In this document: in pieces, positions 51,469 to 60,936 of the stretch
How positions within the stretch are numbered: the first letter of the stretch is position 1
Layout of the letters: the number at the start of each line of letters is the position of its first letter
Source of the DNA: Paenarthrobacter nicotinovorans
Lineage (GTDB): Bacteria; Actinomycetota; Actinomycetes; Actinomycetales; Micrococcaceae
Assembly: GCF_007670255.1 (NCBI RefSeq)
Contig: NZ_SZVS01000002.1
Span: 62,001-126,000, forward strand
Reading direction: 5' to 3'
Length of the DNA stretch: 64,000 nucleotides
Notes under the pieces: generated by a model
Told to the model about the DNA's origin: nothing
What the model saw: only the letters and a program-made list of their open reading frames with translations
Database searches by the model: none
Translations under genes and position numbers: made by a program

Positions 51469-52380
51469 TCACTCCGCGTGGAAGGAATCAGCCAATGCCA
51501 CCCTGTTCCGGCCCGCAGCTTTGGCCGCGTACAGGGCAAGGTCGGCTTCCCGCAAAAGTTGTTCGGTTCCGGCCCGCCGCCCGTCCTTGAACGCGGAGAT
51601 TCCTGCGCTGATGGTCAGGACGCCGTCGGGGTCGCCGGAGTGTTCGATCCGCAGATCGTGAACGGCTGAGCGTACGCGTTCCATGACCTTCTCCGCGGTA
51701 GCGGCCGTCTGTTCCCGCAGCAGCAAGAGGAACTCTTCTCCGCCAAAGCGGTAGACGGCGTCGGACGTCCGGATCTCGCCGGTCAGGGTGGCCGCGATGG
51801 CCACCAGCGCGGCGTCCCCTGCTTGATGCCCGTAGATGTCGTTGTAGCTCTTGAAGTTATCCACGTCCACCATGGCCAGGCAGTAGCCGCGGCCCCCTTC
51901 CTGAAGGTCGCCCAGATCCTCCGACAACTTGAGCCGGTTGTGCACCTTGGTCAGGGGATCCGTGCGTGCCTGCTCCGTCAATGCCGACCGGTAGCGGGCA
52001 AGGTCCGCGTGCAAGGACGTGATGCGCTGGGCGGCCAGCAGCCTGATGTGCAGGTTGAACGGGTCCAGTGGTTTGGTGACGTAGTCGTCGGCTCCGGCTT
52101 CCATCCCGGCGAGGACGTCCTGACGCGAGCCATGGGAGGTCACCAGAATGACGTATGTGTACCGGTCCTCTTCCGCGGCCCGGATCGCACGGCACAGGTC
52201 CAGTCCGTTGAGGCCCGGCATCATCAAGTCGGTCACAACCGCTTCGGGGCTGTGCTCTTTGAAGAGCTGCCACGCCGAGTCGCCATCCACGGCCACGATG
52301 CATTCATGCCCGGATTGCTCCACGGCTGCCTTGGTGATCATCCGCGAAATTTGATCATCGTCCGCAATCAGGATCTTCAC
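51469..52380 (-). CDS. Response regulator with GGDEF output (diguanylate cyclase)
   Basis: A 303-residue protein. The receiver covers residues 1-120 (ILIADDDQISRMITK; phospho-acceptor in AVVTDLMMPGLNG near 51; KP in DDYVTKPLDP near 102). The GGDEF domain covers 135-300 (TDPLTKVHNRLKLS; active site YRFGGEEFLLLL near 223). It should make c-di-GMP when phosphorylated. The GTG at 52380 overlaps the stop of the hybrid kinase (GTGA), so it is the kinase's output protein. A longer in-frame reading into the kinase gene is rejected. Confidence 0.92.
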   Translation of the reverse strand: MKILIADDDQISRMITKAAVEQSGHECIVAVDGDSAWQLFKEHSPEAVVTDLMMPGLNGLDLCRAIRAAEEDRYTYVILVTSHGSRQDVLAGMEAGADDYVTKPLDPFNLHIRLLAAQRITSLHADLARYRSALTEQARTDPLTKVHNRLKLSEDLGDLQEGGRGYCLAMVDVDNFKSYNDIYGHQAGDAALVAIAATLTGEIRTSDAVYRFGGEEFLLLLREQTAATAEKVMERVRSAVHDLRIEHSGDPDGVLTISAGISAFKDGRRAGTEQLLREADLALYAAKAAGRNRVALADSFHAE

Positions 52381-55300
52381 AGGGCCCCCAACAGTATGCG
52401 CTCGAGGGCGTGGTCCACCCCGGCCAGTTCCGACGTCAGCCGTTCCAACAGCCGGAGTCCTTCGATCTCCAGCCCAGGGGCTGCCTCCCGTCCCAGCATC
52501 TCCAGTTCCTTGCACAAGGCCGCCGCTCCGACAGCTCCGATGTTGGACGCTGCGCCGGCCAGCTTATGTGCCGCCGCCTGCACTCCGGCAGCCTGACCGG
52601 CGTCGAGTGCGGAACGCAGCGCCGCCACGGTGCCCGCGGCATCCTGCCGGAAGGCCTCGATGGCCGCCGGCAGCAGTCCCACGCCGTCGTCGGGACCGAG
52701 TTCGCGCAGGATCTGCAGCCGCCCGGTGTCAAGAACAACAGCGTCCGACGGCGGTGCTTCCGCCACCTGCGACGGCTCCCCGGCGGCCTCCCCACCAAAA
52801 GGCGGCGTGCCGGCGGTCCCGGCTCCCGCCGTCGTCGGTTCTTCAAGCTGCGGAACCCAACGCGCCAGAACTGCCCGCAGCGTTGCCAGATCCACAGGCT
52901 TGCTGATGTAGTCGTCCATGCCGGCCGCGAAGCAACGCTCGCGGTCCTCGTTCAGGGCTCCGGCGGTCATGGCGATGATGGGGATGCGGGCTGAGTGTCC
53001 GTTGCGGGCGCGGATGGCGCGGGTGGCGTCGAATCCGTCCATGACCGGCATATGGCAGTCCATAAGCACCGCTGCGTAGCGCCCAGTCAGCGCAGCCGTG
53101 ACTGCCTGGGCGCCGTCGTCAACGATGTCCACGGCGTAACCGAGCCGGTTGGCCATGCCACGGGCCACAAGCTGGTTGACTTCGTTGTCCTCTGCCACCA
53201 GCAATGTGCCCAGCCGGCCGTCCGGCTCTTCGGCCGGAAGCGAAGGTACCGGGGACGGTGTAGCCGGGGCACCGGTGGTCCTGGTGGCCATGAGGCGTAG
53301 GAGCCGGTTGTAGAACTCGGAACTGCGCACGGGCTTTGTGAGGTACTCCCGGATTCCGGCCGTCGCCAGGTCAACCTTGTCGACCATCATGGTTGAGGTC
53401 AGGAGAATGATCCCTGGCTGCCCGGGATGGGAGCTTTCGCTGTTGATCTGACGTGCGAGTTCGAGGCCATCAGTGTCGGGCATGCACATGTCCACCACGG
53501 CGATGTCGTATGGGTGGCCCTCCTGGACGGCGTTGCGGTACTCGATCATCGCTGCGGTTGCATCGGCAACTGCAACGGGTGCCATTCCCCAGCTGTCCAG
53601 CTGTGTCTCCAACACGAGTCGGTTGGTGGCGTTATCGTCCACCACCAACACGCGGCGGCCCGCAAGGGTGGCCGGCAACGTGAGGGTGTCCGCTGCAGGG
53701 GGCCCGATGGGCAGCGACAGTTCAAACCAGAAGGTGCTGCCCTCGCCCAGCTCGCTGTCCAGGCCAATCCGTCCGCCCATCACTTCGGTGAGCCGCCGGG
53801 AAATGGCCAGTCCCAGCCCTGTGCCTCCATAGCGGCGGGTGGTGGACGCGTCAGCCTGGGCGAAGGATTCGAACAGGCGGTGGTGGTCCTCGGCGCTGAT
53901 GCCGATTCCTGTGTCCCGGACTTCAAAGCGCAGCGAGGCGTTGTCGGCTTCGGAGGCCAGCAGGGAGACCTTGATCTCGACTTCTCCCGATGGCGTGAAT
54001 TTCACGGCGTTGGAGGAGAGATTCACCAGGATCTGCCGGATCCGGCCGGAATCGCCCATGAGCCGTCCGGGGACATCCGGGTGGCAGTACGAAATGAGTT
54101 CCAGGTTTTTGCCTTGCGCGGCTTCGGCAACCAGGCCGGCCACTTCTTCCACCAAAGCCCGCGGATCGAAGGCCGTGACCTCCAGGTCCACTTTTCCGGC
54201 TTCGAGTTTGGAGAAGTCCAGGATGTCGTTGATCAGGGTGAGGAGGACCTCCCCGGCGCCCTTCACGCCTTGGGCGTACTGCCGTTGTCCGTCAGTGAGC
54301 GGCGTGTCCATCATGAGCGACGTCAGTCCGATGACGGCGTTCAGGGGTGTCCGGATCTCGTGGCTCATGGTGGCCAGGAACTCCGACTTGAGCCTGCTCG
54401 CTTCCAGGGCGGCTTCCCGGGCGGCTAGCAGCTCTGCCTCTGCGGCTTTGCGTTCGGTGATGTCCCGCGAAATGAAGGCGACGCCACGGATCCCGGTGCC
54501 GCTCCGAACCGGGGACAGGGTGACCGACACGGGGATGGTCACACCGTCACCGCGTTGACGCTGCGTTTCGTAATTCTGGATATCGCCGTTGCGCGCCGTG
54601 GTTTCCAGCACCTGCCGCTCTTTCTCCCGCACCCCCTCGGGGATGAAGAAGTCGCCCTTTGTGCCAATCACCGCAGCTGCCGGGTAGCCGAAGATCTTCT
54701 CGGCGCCGGGGTTCCAACTGGTGATGACGCCATCCAGGGTTTCGCCAACAATGGCATCGCCGGAGGAATTGACGATCGCGCCGAGCCCCTCAAGCTCGGC
54801 CGTGCGTTCGGCCACCTTGGACTCGAGGTCGCGGGTCAGCGTGACATTTTCGACGACGATGAGCACTTGGCGAACGACGACGAACGCCAGGACTATCAGC
54901 CCGGTGACCAACAGGATGGGGTCGGCGCCGATGGGGCCGGTCCGGGAGAAGAACACCGCGCTGAAGACGGGGAGATAGGGGAGCAGCTCCAGTGCCACTG
55001 CGTAGCCGCGGCCATCTTTGCGGCTGCTGTCTGCTTCAGGAATGAGCGGGCTCAACGCGACCAGCAGGAAGGCGGACACCCAGCCCAGGGCCAGGGGCGA
55101 GCCTGTCACGCCTGAGATGCCTTCCAGCGTGAGCCGCATGTACGCGAGGTCCGTCAAGGCAAGGACCCAGAAGCCGACGCCCAGGCTCAGCCAGGGCAGC
55201 CTGCGCCCGCGGGCTGCGCGCATGGTGAGGACGATGACCACGGAAACCATGAAGACATCCGCGATGGGGTAGGCCATCTGGGTGGCACGGGCAAACGGGT

Positions 55301-55788
55301 CGCTGTTCCTGGCGCCCGCCAAAGGACCCAACACGGAACTCCAGGCGATGAAGAAGGTGGAACTTGCCACCACGCCTGCATCCAGGATGGTCCGACGCAG
55401 CGGCAGCCGGAGGCCCTGCCCCCAGCGCGTACCAAACAAAACCGACGTCAGCCAACGACGGAAAAGGGTAGTCGTGATCAAGGATGATCCCGTTGAAAGT
55501 CCAGATGGCTTGTCCGGCGCCCCAGAGGGCCAGCCCGGCCACGACGAACCAGCGTCCGGCCGTTGAGTGAGGCTGTTTGAGGGCCGCCCGGGTGTGGGTT
55601 GCCAGTGCAGTAAGGACTGCTGTCAGGATCGCCAGGTCACCTGCAAGCTGTGCTGTGGGTGTACCGATTCCGCTGGCCAGCCCAACAGCCAGCAGCACTG
55701 CGCAAAAGCCGGCCGCGATCAGGAAAAACGGCAAACCGCGTCCGGACCACGAGCGCTTGGACAGAACCTCGTGCTTCACTCCCGCCAC
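52377..55788 (-). CDS. Hybrid sensor histidine kinase with two receivers and HPt domain; reading frame interrupted near the N-terminus
   Basis: The frame from 52377 to about 55424 encodes membrane helices, a PAS domain (GAIVNSSGDAIVGETLDGVITSW), a HisKA H-box (FLATMSHEIRTPLNAV), an ATPase (DTGIGISAED, GGTGLGLAISRRL), two receivers (VVDMCMPDTDG; VLMDCHMPVMDG) and a C-terminal HPt helix with AAHKLAGAASNIG. The first four to five helices lie in another frame (GTG at 55788 or 55779; PFFLIAAGFCAVLLAVGLAS). The two frames join cleanly if one base is removed from the five-C run at 55419-55423, giving WYALGQGLRLPLRRTILDAG. The repaired product would have about 1136 residues. Either a sequence error or a true frameshift. 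It is the phosphorelay partner of the coupled receiver-GGDEF gene. Confidence 0.85.
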
Positions 55789-56221
55789 TGAACCCCTGCC
55801 TTCAAAAGTGGCCCCACCAAAAGCGAACAACGCCGTCTTAGCTGCGCTGAGGAGAGCATACGCTGAAAACACCCCTTCAGGGCACAATAAATGTCCTGTT
55901 AAGAACGCTTGACAACACGTACTCCGGTGCCCGGGGCCTGAGTACTGCCAAGTAGCCCATTTCCCCAAACTGCGTAATACCTGATGGCCGTGCGTCCGCG
56001 CCAAGGGGAAAGTCGAGTAGCTCCTACTCGTGCAGGCGGCAATACCCAATTCCTATATTTGAATTTGCAGGGGTTTATTGCAATTCCGTTCCTCCGGCTC
56101 AGCGGTGGATCGCACCCCGTCCTTGTGCGGCGGTGCACCTCCCAATACATAGCTGCGCTTTCTGTACCAGGGCCATAACGGCTCCGACGCGCGGTCCCAG
56201 CCATGGAGTCCCGGAGTTCCC
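55789..56221. other. 433-base intergenic region between the hybrid kinase and LysM genes
   Basis: No convincing gene is seen. It holds a short dyad CGAGTAG-CTC-CTACTCG (56014-56030), an A/T-rich stretch TCCTATATTTGAATTTG near 56051-56067 that may be the LysM promoter, and a ~150-base leader. I considered a c-di-AMP (ydaO) riboswitch, common before cell-wall genes in actinobacteria, but could not recognise its conserved core. The first ~90 bases are the kinase's upstream region. Confidence 0.4.
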
Positions 56222-57229
56222 ATGAACATGAATGATGTAGAGCTGCAAACCTCACTGAACAAGAACAGCAGCGTCGGCCGCCAACCACCGTTCAGCAAAT
56301 CCAAGCTCATGATTGCCGGCGCGGTTCTGGCAATTCTGGCGTTGATTCCCGTAATTTTCGGGGTGGTCAACTGGGCTGCCAATCCCACGGGCACCGATCA
56401 GACGGTGTCGAACCAACAAGCGGCCGCACCCGAGGCGGTGCCATCAGCACCGGCGAGCAGCGCGGCAGCAACTGCGCCGGCCCAGGATGCGGGCACCCAG
56501 GTGGCTCCGGCGGCGGCCCCCGCGGCTGACGTACCGGCCGCGGCTCCCGCGGCTGAACCTGCCGCAGCGCCAGCCCCGGTCGTTGAAGCAGCACCGGTTG
56601 CCGAGCCGGCAGCCCCTGCGGCCCCGGCGGGGGATCCCAACCTGTACACGGTGGTGTCCGGTGACACGGTTGGCAGCATAGCGGGCAGGTTCGGGGTGGA
56701 TGTCAACGCCATGTTGGCTGCCAACGGCTTGAGCGCCTATTCGGTGATCGTCCCGGGACAGGTCCTGAAGCTCACGGGCCCACCCGTCGCCCCCGTTGCA
56801 GCTGCGGCGCCAGTACAGGTTCCAGTTGCTCAAGCTCCCGTGGCGGCAGCATCCGCAGCTCCCGCCGTGGTCGCCGCCCCGGCCCCTGCTCCAGCGCCGG
56901 CCGTCAGGACCATCTATGTCGCAGGCGCCGGCGGCCAGTCCCTGGTGGATGCCTGCATCGGGCCGATCAACTACACCCCAACCAACGCCTATGCCTTGTT
57001 CATCACCGAACACGACTTCTGCGGAGGGTGGGCCCGCTTCTCGGGAATCGGTGTAGGGGAGACGGTGTCCATTCCGGGCTACGGAACGTTCACCGCCACG
57101 GGCAGGGGACAGGTCCCCAACCCTGGGACCACCAATGATGTGGCAGCAGTGTTCGGCGGCTTCCCCGCCGTCGTCCTGCAGACCTGCATCCCGGGCACCA
57201 ACCAGATGCTGGTGATCGCCCTTAACTAG
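56222..57229 (+). CDS. Membrane-anchored LysM protein with C-terminal sortase-like domain
   Basis: The 335-residue protein has a cytoplasmic N-terminus, one membrane helix at about residues 37-57 (AGAVLAILALIPVIFGVVNW) and an Ala/Pro-rich linker. A LysM module at about 140-182 (LYTVVSGDTVGSIAGRFGVD, VIVPGQVLKL) binds peptidoglycan. After another Ala/Pro linker come ~105 residues (from TIYVAGAGGQ) with His in ITEHDFCGGW and Cys in LQTCIPGTNQMLVIAL. The His/Cys spacing and final strand recall sortases, but the usual Arg after TC is absent, so it may be an inactive relative; this is inference. GGAG precedes the ATG. Confidence 0.72.
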   Translation: MNMNDVELQTSLNKNSSVGRQPPFSKSKLMIAGAVLAILALIPVIFGVVNWAANPTGTDQTVSNQQAAAPEAVPSAPASSAAATAPAQDAGTQVAPAAAPAADVPAAAPAAEPAAAPAPVVEAAPVAEPAAPAAPAGDPNLYTVVSGDTVGSIAGRFGVDVNAMLAANGLSAYSVIVPGQVLKLTGPPVAPVAAAAPVQVPVAQAPVAAASAAPAVVAAPAPAPAPAVRTIYVAGAGGQSLVDACIGPINYTPTNAYALFITEHDFCGGWARFSGIGVGETVSIPGYGTFTATGRGQVPNPGTTNDVAAVFGGFPAVVLQTCIPGTNQMLVIALN

Positions 57230-57826
57230 TCAGGCCGGCGCCGTCAGGCGCGCGAACCGGAGGATACCCAGGATGGCCGGGGCCAACTGATCCTCCATCT
57301 GGTGGTAGACCTCTTCCGCTCGTCGGTAGGGGTCTACCACGTCGTTGTCTGAAGGATCGGACGGCAGGGCCAGGTGCCGCACCGAGGCGGCCCGGGCGGG
57401 GAGGGCGCGCCAGAAGTCAACGATGTTCCCGGTGGAGGGGGCGTCGTCGCGCGTTTCCAGGACGGCAAGCATGCGGGCGAATTCCCGGACGGTGAAGGTG
57501 CGCTTCAGCAGCGACGCGTCCAGCTGGAGGACCTCGCCCCGGTGTTTGGAGGTCATGGCCAGCACTAAATCGGTTTCGCGGAGGATCTTCTGGTTCAGCT
57601 GCCGGGCGGCAAAGTCGTCCGGTGTTCCGTGGAAGGTGCTGATGATCTTGGCGGACAGCGGCTGGATGGGCTCGCCCACCAAGGCCCGGGTGCCGGCGCT
57701 GCGGACCTGGAATGATCCAGGGCTTACTTGGTTGAGCCCGGCCTGCAGGAGTCGTTCGGCCACGGGCGAGCGGCAGATGTTTCCGGTGCAGACGGTGAGG
57801 ATCCTGAAGGGCTGGGGCGATTCCAC
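57230..57826 (-). CDS. Low-molecular-weight protein-tyrosine phosphatase
   Basis: The 198-residue protein starts with the P-loop strand [19 protein letters not shown] (Cys and Arg of CX5R at residues 15-21) and has the general acid segment [16 protein letters not shown] near 171, the (D)P(Y) motif of the family. It is somewhat longer than the ~155-residue norm. Such enzymes often regulate tyrosine kinases of capsule export, but none is adjacent. The GTG at 57826 is chosen because GGAAAGAG precedes it. Its stop directly abuts that of the LysM gene. Confidence 0.85.
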   Translation of the reverse strand: MESPQPFRILTVCTGNICRSPVAERLLQAGLNQVSPGSFQVRSAGTRALVGEPIQPLSAKIISTFHGTPDDFAARQLNQKILRETDLVLAMTSKHRGEVLQLDASLLKRTFTVREFARMLAVLETRDDAPSTGNIVDFWRALPARAASVRHLALPSDPSDNDVVDPYRRAEEVYHQMEDQLAPAILGILRFARLTAPA

Positions 57827-57995
57827 GTAGAGCTCTTTCCTTGCGATGGCGCGGGGCGGTTGAGGCCCCACCCCAAGTTAACACGGGGATTCTCAGGAGC
57901 CTTGTCAACAACGCCAGAGTGCCGAAAGAGGCTGAAATCATCCACAGCGCCATGCGCCGAACGCTTGACGGCAATCACCCGCTCCGCATATTCTG

Positions 57996-58009
57996 AACGA
58001 ACGGTCGGT
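57996..58009 (+). promoter_or_regulatory. PaaR-type operator, site 3 (paaABCDE)
   Basis: AACGAACGGTCGGT is identical in 14 bases to site 1 and lies 18 bases before the paaA ATG. It overlaps the A/T-rich TAATTTATT expected around the transcription start, an ideal repressor position. Confidence 0.8.
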
Positions 58010-58027
58010 AATTTATTAGGAGCAACC

Positions 58028-59023
58028 ATGGCATCGCAGAATCTGCAGTCAGTGCCCGCTGAGCTGTCCCCGGAGGAACAGGAGCGGGAGGCAGCCGGTC
58101 AGGCGTACTTTGATCGCATCATCTCGGAAGACTCGCGCATCGAACCGCGCGACTGGATGCCGGCGGCTTACCGCAAGACTTTGCTGCGCCAGATCTCGCA
58201 GCACGCGCACTCGGAAATCATCGGCATGCAGCCGGAAGCCAACTGGATCACCAGGGCGCCGAGCCTCAAGCGCAAGTCCATCCTCATGGCCAAGGTTCAG
58301 GATGAGGCGGGCCACGGCCTGTACCTCTACTCCGCAGCAGAGACGCTGGGACAGTCCCGGGACCAGATGATGGAAGACCTCATCGCCGGCAAGGCCCGGT
58401 ACTCGTCCATCTTCAACTACCCCACGATTTCCTGGGCAGACATGGGAGCCATTGGCTGGCTGGTCGATGGCGCGGCCATCTGCAACCAGGTGCCCCTGTG
58501 CCGTGCCTCGTACGGTCCTTACGGACGCGCAATGGTGCGCATCTGCAAGGAAGAGTCCTTCCACCAGCGCCAGGGTTTCGAGATCCTGCTGGAGCTCTCC
58601 AACGGCACGCCCGCGCAGAAGCAGATGGCCCAGGACGCAGTGAACCGCTGGTACGCGCCGTCGCTGATGATGTTCGGCCCTCCGGATGACGATTCACCCA
58701 ACTCCAAGCAGTCCATGGCCTGGAACATCAAGCGGTTCAGCAATGACGAGCTGCGCAGCCGGTTCGTCGGCATGATGGTGGAGCAGGTCAAGGTCCTCGG
58801 CCTGACGCTGCCCGACAAGGACATCCGTTTCAACGAAGAAACCAAGAAGTGGGAGCACGGACCCCTGGACTGGAACGAGTTCAAGGAAGTCTTGGCAGGC
58901 CGCGGCCCCTGCAACTCGCAGCGCATCGAGCGCCGCCGCGAGGCACACGAGAACGGTGCCTGGGTTCGGGAAGCAGCAGTGGCGTACGCCCGCAAGCAAG
59001 CAGAGAAAGTGAACGCAGCATAA
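58028..59023 (+). CDS. paaA: Ring-1,2-phenylacetyl-CoA epoxidase subunit PaaA
   Basis: The catalytic di-iron subunit (331 residues) of the multicomponent monooxygenase that epoxidises phenylacetyl-CoA. Ligands of the ferritin-like fold are visible in [15 protein letters not shown] near residue 60, [16 protein letters not shown] near 90 (E-x-x-H) and [13 protein letters not shown] near 178 (second E-x-x-H). AGGAG precedes the ATG at 58028. First gene of paaABCDE-G, overlapping paaB by TAATG. Confidence 0.96.
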   Translation: MASQNLQSVPAELSPEEQEREAAGQAYFDRIISEDSRIEPRDWMPAAYRKTLLRQISQHAHSEIIGMQPEANWITRAPSLKRKSILMAKVQDEAGHGLYLYSAAETLGQSRDQMMEDLIAGKARYSSIFNYPTISWADMGAIGWLVDGAAICNQVPLCRASYGPYGRAMVRICKEESFHQRQGFEILLELSNGTPAQKQMAQDAVNRWYAPSLMMFGPPDDDSPNSKQSMAWNIKRFSNDELRSRFVGMMVEQVKVLGLTLPDKDIRFNEETKKWEHGPLDWNEFKEVLAGRGPCNSQRIERRREAHENGAWVREAAVAYARKQAEKVNAA

Positions 59024-59451
59024 TGGCTCCCCACGGTAACCCTGAAGAACCGGCAAGCGCTGCCGGCGAGATCAAGCGCGAAGCCCCCAAGGTTGCTGCC
59101 GCCACAGCGGAAAGCACGACGGCGGCACCCGCCTCTGCGGCCTCGGTCGCCTCGAGCGGCGCCAAGGAAGAGCACCCCTGGTCCCTTTGGGAGGTCTTCG
59201 TGCGCTCCAGCCGCGGCCTGTCCCACGTTCACGCTGGTTCGCTGCACGCTCCGGACGCTGCAATGGCCCTTCGCAACGCCCGCGATCTGTACACGCGCCG
59301 CAACGAGGGCGTGTCCATCTGGGTTGTCCCGGCCGAGGCGATTTCCTCCAGTGATCCCGATTCCAAGGGTTCCTTCTTCGAGTCGCCGCAGGGCAAGGAT
59401 TACCGCCACGCGACGTACTACACCAAGAGCGAAGGCGTGAAGCACCTGTGA
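59023..59451 (+). CDS. paaB: Phenylacetyl-CoA epoxidase subunit PaaB
   Basis: The 142-residue protein has a PaaB core from about residue 50 (WSLWEVFVRSSRGLSHVHAGSLHAPDAAMALRNARDLYTRR region), with KDYRHATYY at the end. The core is about the size of E. coli PaaB (~95 residues). The first ~48 residues are an Ala/Glu-rich, probably disordered extension. PaaB bridges catalytic heterodimers in the epoxidase complex. Overlaps paaC by GTGA. Confidence 0.92.
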   Translation: MAPHGNPEEPASAAGEIKREAPKVAAATAESTTAAPASAASVASSGAKEEHPWSLWEVFVRSSRGLSHVHAGSLHAPDAAMALRNARDLYTRRNEGVSIWVVPAEAISSSDPDSKGSFFESPQGKDYRHATYYTKSEGVKHL

Positions 59452-60365
59452 GTACCAACGAGACCGACTTCGCCATCGAAGGCCACGGCGACATCTCCGT
59501 CGGCGTCCACGGCGCAGGTGCCTCCGGCGATGGTTCCGCCAGCGCCACCCGCATCACTCCGGGGAACGCGCTGCGCCCGGAGGACATTGCCCTGGAAATC
59601 AGCCGCGGCCAGGTCAAGCCCAGTGAGGACGTGGCAGAGTTCGCCCTTCGCCTGGGCGACGACGGACTGATCCTCGCCCAGCGCCTGGGCCACTGGATTT
59701 CCCGTGCTCCCGAGCTTGAGGAAGACATCGCCCTGGGCAACATCGCGCTGGACCAGTTGGGCCACGCGCGCTCCTTCCTGACCTACGCCGGCGCCGCTTG
59801 GGGAAAGTCCGAGGACGACCTCGCCTACTTCCGCCGGGAGCACGAATTCCGCTCGGCCCACCTGTTTGAGCAGCCCAACGGCGACTTTGCGGTGACCATT
59901 GCCCGCCAGTTCATTGTGAGCTTCTACCAATTCGAGCTTTACACTGCCCTGGCGGCGTCCACGGACCCCACCATCGCCGCCATCTCAGCGAAGGCCGTGA
60001 AGGAAGTGGATTACCACCGCGACCACAGTGCACAGTGGGTCCTGCGACTGGCCGGCGGCACGGACGAATCCCGGAAGCGGATCATCCAGGGCTTCAAGCT
60101 GGTGTGGCCATACGTGGAGGAAATCTTCGAGGACGACGAGCTCACCACGCGCCTCAGCGAAGCCGGCGTCACCGTGCAGCCGTCCAGCCTCCGCGAGGCC
60201 TTCGACCGCCTGACTGGTGAGATCTTCGCCGAAGCAGAGCTGGAGCTCCCCAACGTTCCCCAGTCCTTGGGTGGCGGCCGGCGCGGCAAGCACTCCGAAC
60301 ACCTGGGCTTCATCCTGGCCGAAATGCAGGTCCTGGCCCGCGAACACCCGGGCGCGAGCTGGTGA
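59448..60365 (+). CDS. paaC: Phenylacetyl-CoA epoxidase subunit PaaC
   Basis: The structural ferritin-like subunit (305 residues versus about 250 in E. coli). The core starts near residue 55 (VAEFALRLGDDGLILAQRLGHWI) and contains ALDQLGHARSFLTYAG near 100, FIVSFYQFELYTALAAS near 155 and KEVDYHRDHSAQWVLRL near 187. The N-terminal ~50 residues (Gly/Ala-rich) are an extension parallel to that of PaaB. GTG start overlaps the paaB stop. Confidence 0.93.
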   Translation: MSTNETDFAIEGHGDISVGVHGAGASGDGSASATRITPGNALRPEDIALEISRGQVKPSEDVAEFALRLGDDGLILAQRLGHWISRAPELEEDIALGNIALDQLGHARSFLTYAGAAWGKSEDDLAYFRREHEFRSAHLFEQPNGDFAVTIARQFIVSFYQFELYTALAASTDPTIAAISAKAVKEVDYHRDHSAQWVLRLAGGTDESRKRIIQGFKLVWPYVEEIFEDDELTTRLSEAGVTVQPSSLREAFDRLTGEIFAEAELELPNVPQSLGGGRRGKHSEHLGFILAEMQVLAREHPGASW

Positions 60366-60928
60366 TGGTGATGGCTACCATCGCAAAGACCGCCGAGCAG
60401 CAGGCCTGGGAGATCGCCTCCACGGTCTGCGATCCGGAGATCCCGGTCCTCACCATTGAGGACCTGGGGATCCTGCGCGGCGTGCGGGTTGTTGACTCGC
60501 CCGAGGCGGCAACCGCTGAAGGCGCGCACGACGGCGGCCCCGCAGGTACCGCCGTCGAGGTCACCATCACGCCCACGTACTCGGGTTGCCCGGCGATGGA
60601 CGCCATCGGCGATGACCTGCGTACGGCCTTCACCAACGCCGGTTATGCCAGCGTGGCCATCAACCTGGTGCTGTCCCCGGCGTGGACCACGGACTGGATG
60701 ACCGAGTCCGGCAAGGCCAAGCTGGAGGAGTACGGCATCGCGCCGCCGAGTGGCCGTGCGGCCGCTGGTGGCCACTCTGGTCCCGTCCGCTTGAGCCTGG
60801 CGGTCAAGTGCCCGCAGTGTTCATCGCTGAACACCAAGGAACTCACCCGCTTCGGTTCCACGTCCTGCAAGGCGCTCTTTGTCTGCCAGGACTGCAAGGA
60901 ACCGTTCGACTACTTCAAAGTCCTCTAA
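60365..60928 (+). CDS. paaD: Phenylacetyl-CoA epoxidase assembly protein PaaD
   Basis: The 187-residue protein has an N-terminal MIP18/DUF59-type domain (VCDPEIPVLTIEDLGILRGV and ITPTYSGCPAMD) and a C-terminal four-cysteine zinc site (KCPQCSSLNTKELTRFGSTSC then CQDCKEPFDYF). PaaD is thought to help Fe-S insertion into PaaE or activate the complex. Start candidates are ATG 60365 (TGATG overlap with paaC) and ATG 60371; neither has a strong SD. Confidence 0.9.
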   Translation: MVMATIAKTAEQQAWEIASTVCDPEIPVLTIEDLGILRGVRVVDSPEAATAEGAHDGGPAGTAVEVTITPTYSGCPAMDAIGDDLRTAFTNAGYASVAINLVLSPAWTTDWMTESGKAKLEEYGIAPPSGRAAAGGHSGPVRLSLAVKCPQCSSLNTKELTRFGSTSCKALFVCQDCKEPFDYFKVL

Positions 60929-60936
60929 GGAAATCC

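Noticed and set aside
55789..56221. Possible c-di-AMP (ydaO) or c-di-GMP riboswitch before the LysM gene
   Set aside because: Short hairpins and a long leader are present, but the conserved riboswitch core could not be recognised by eye; a covariance-model search would decide.
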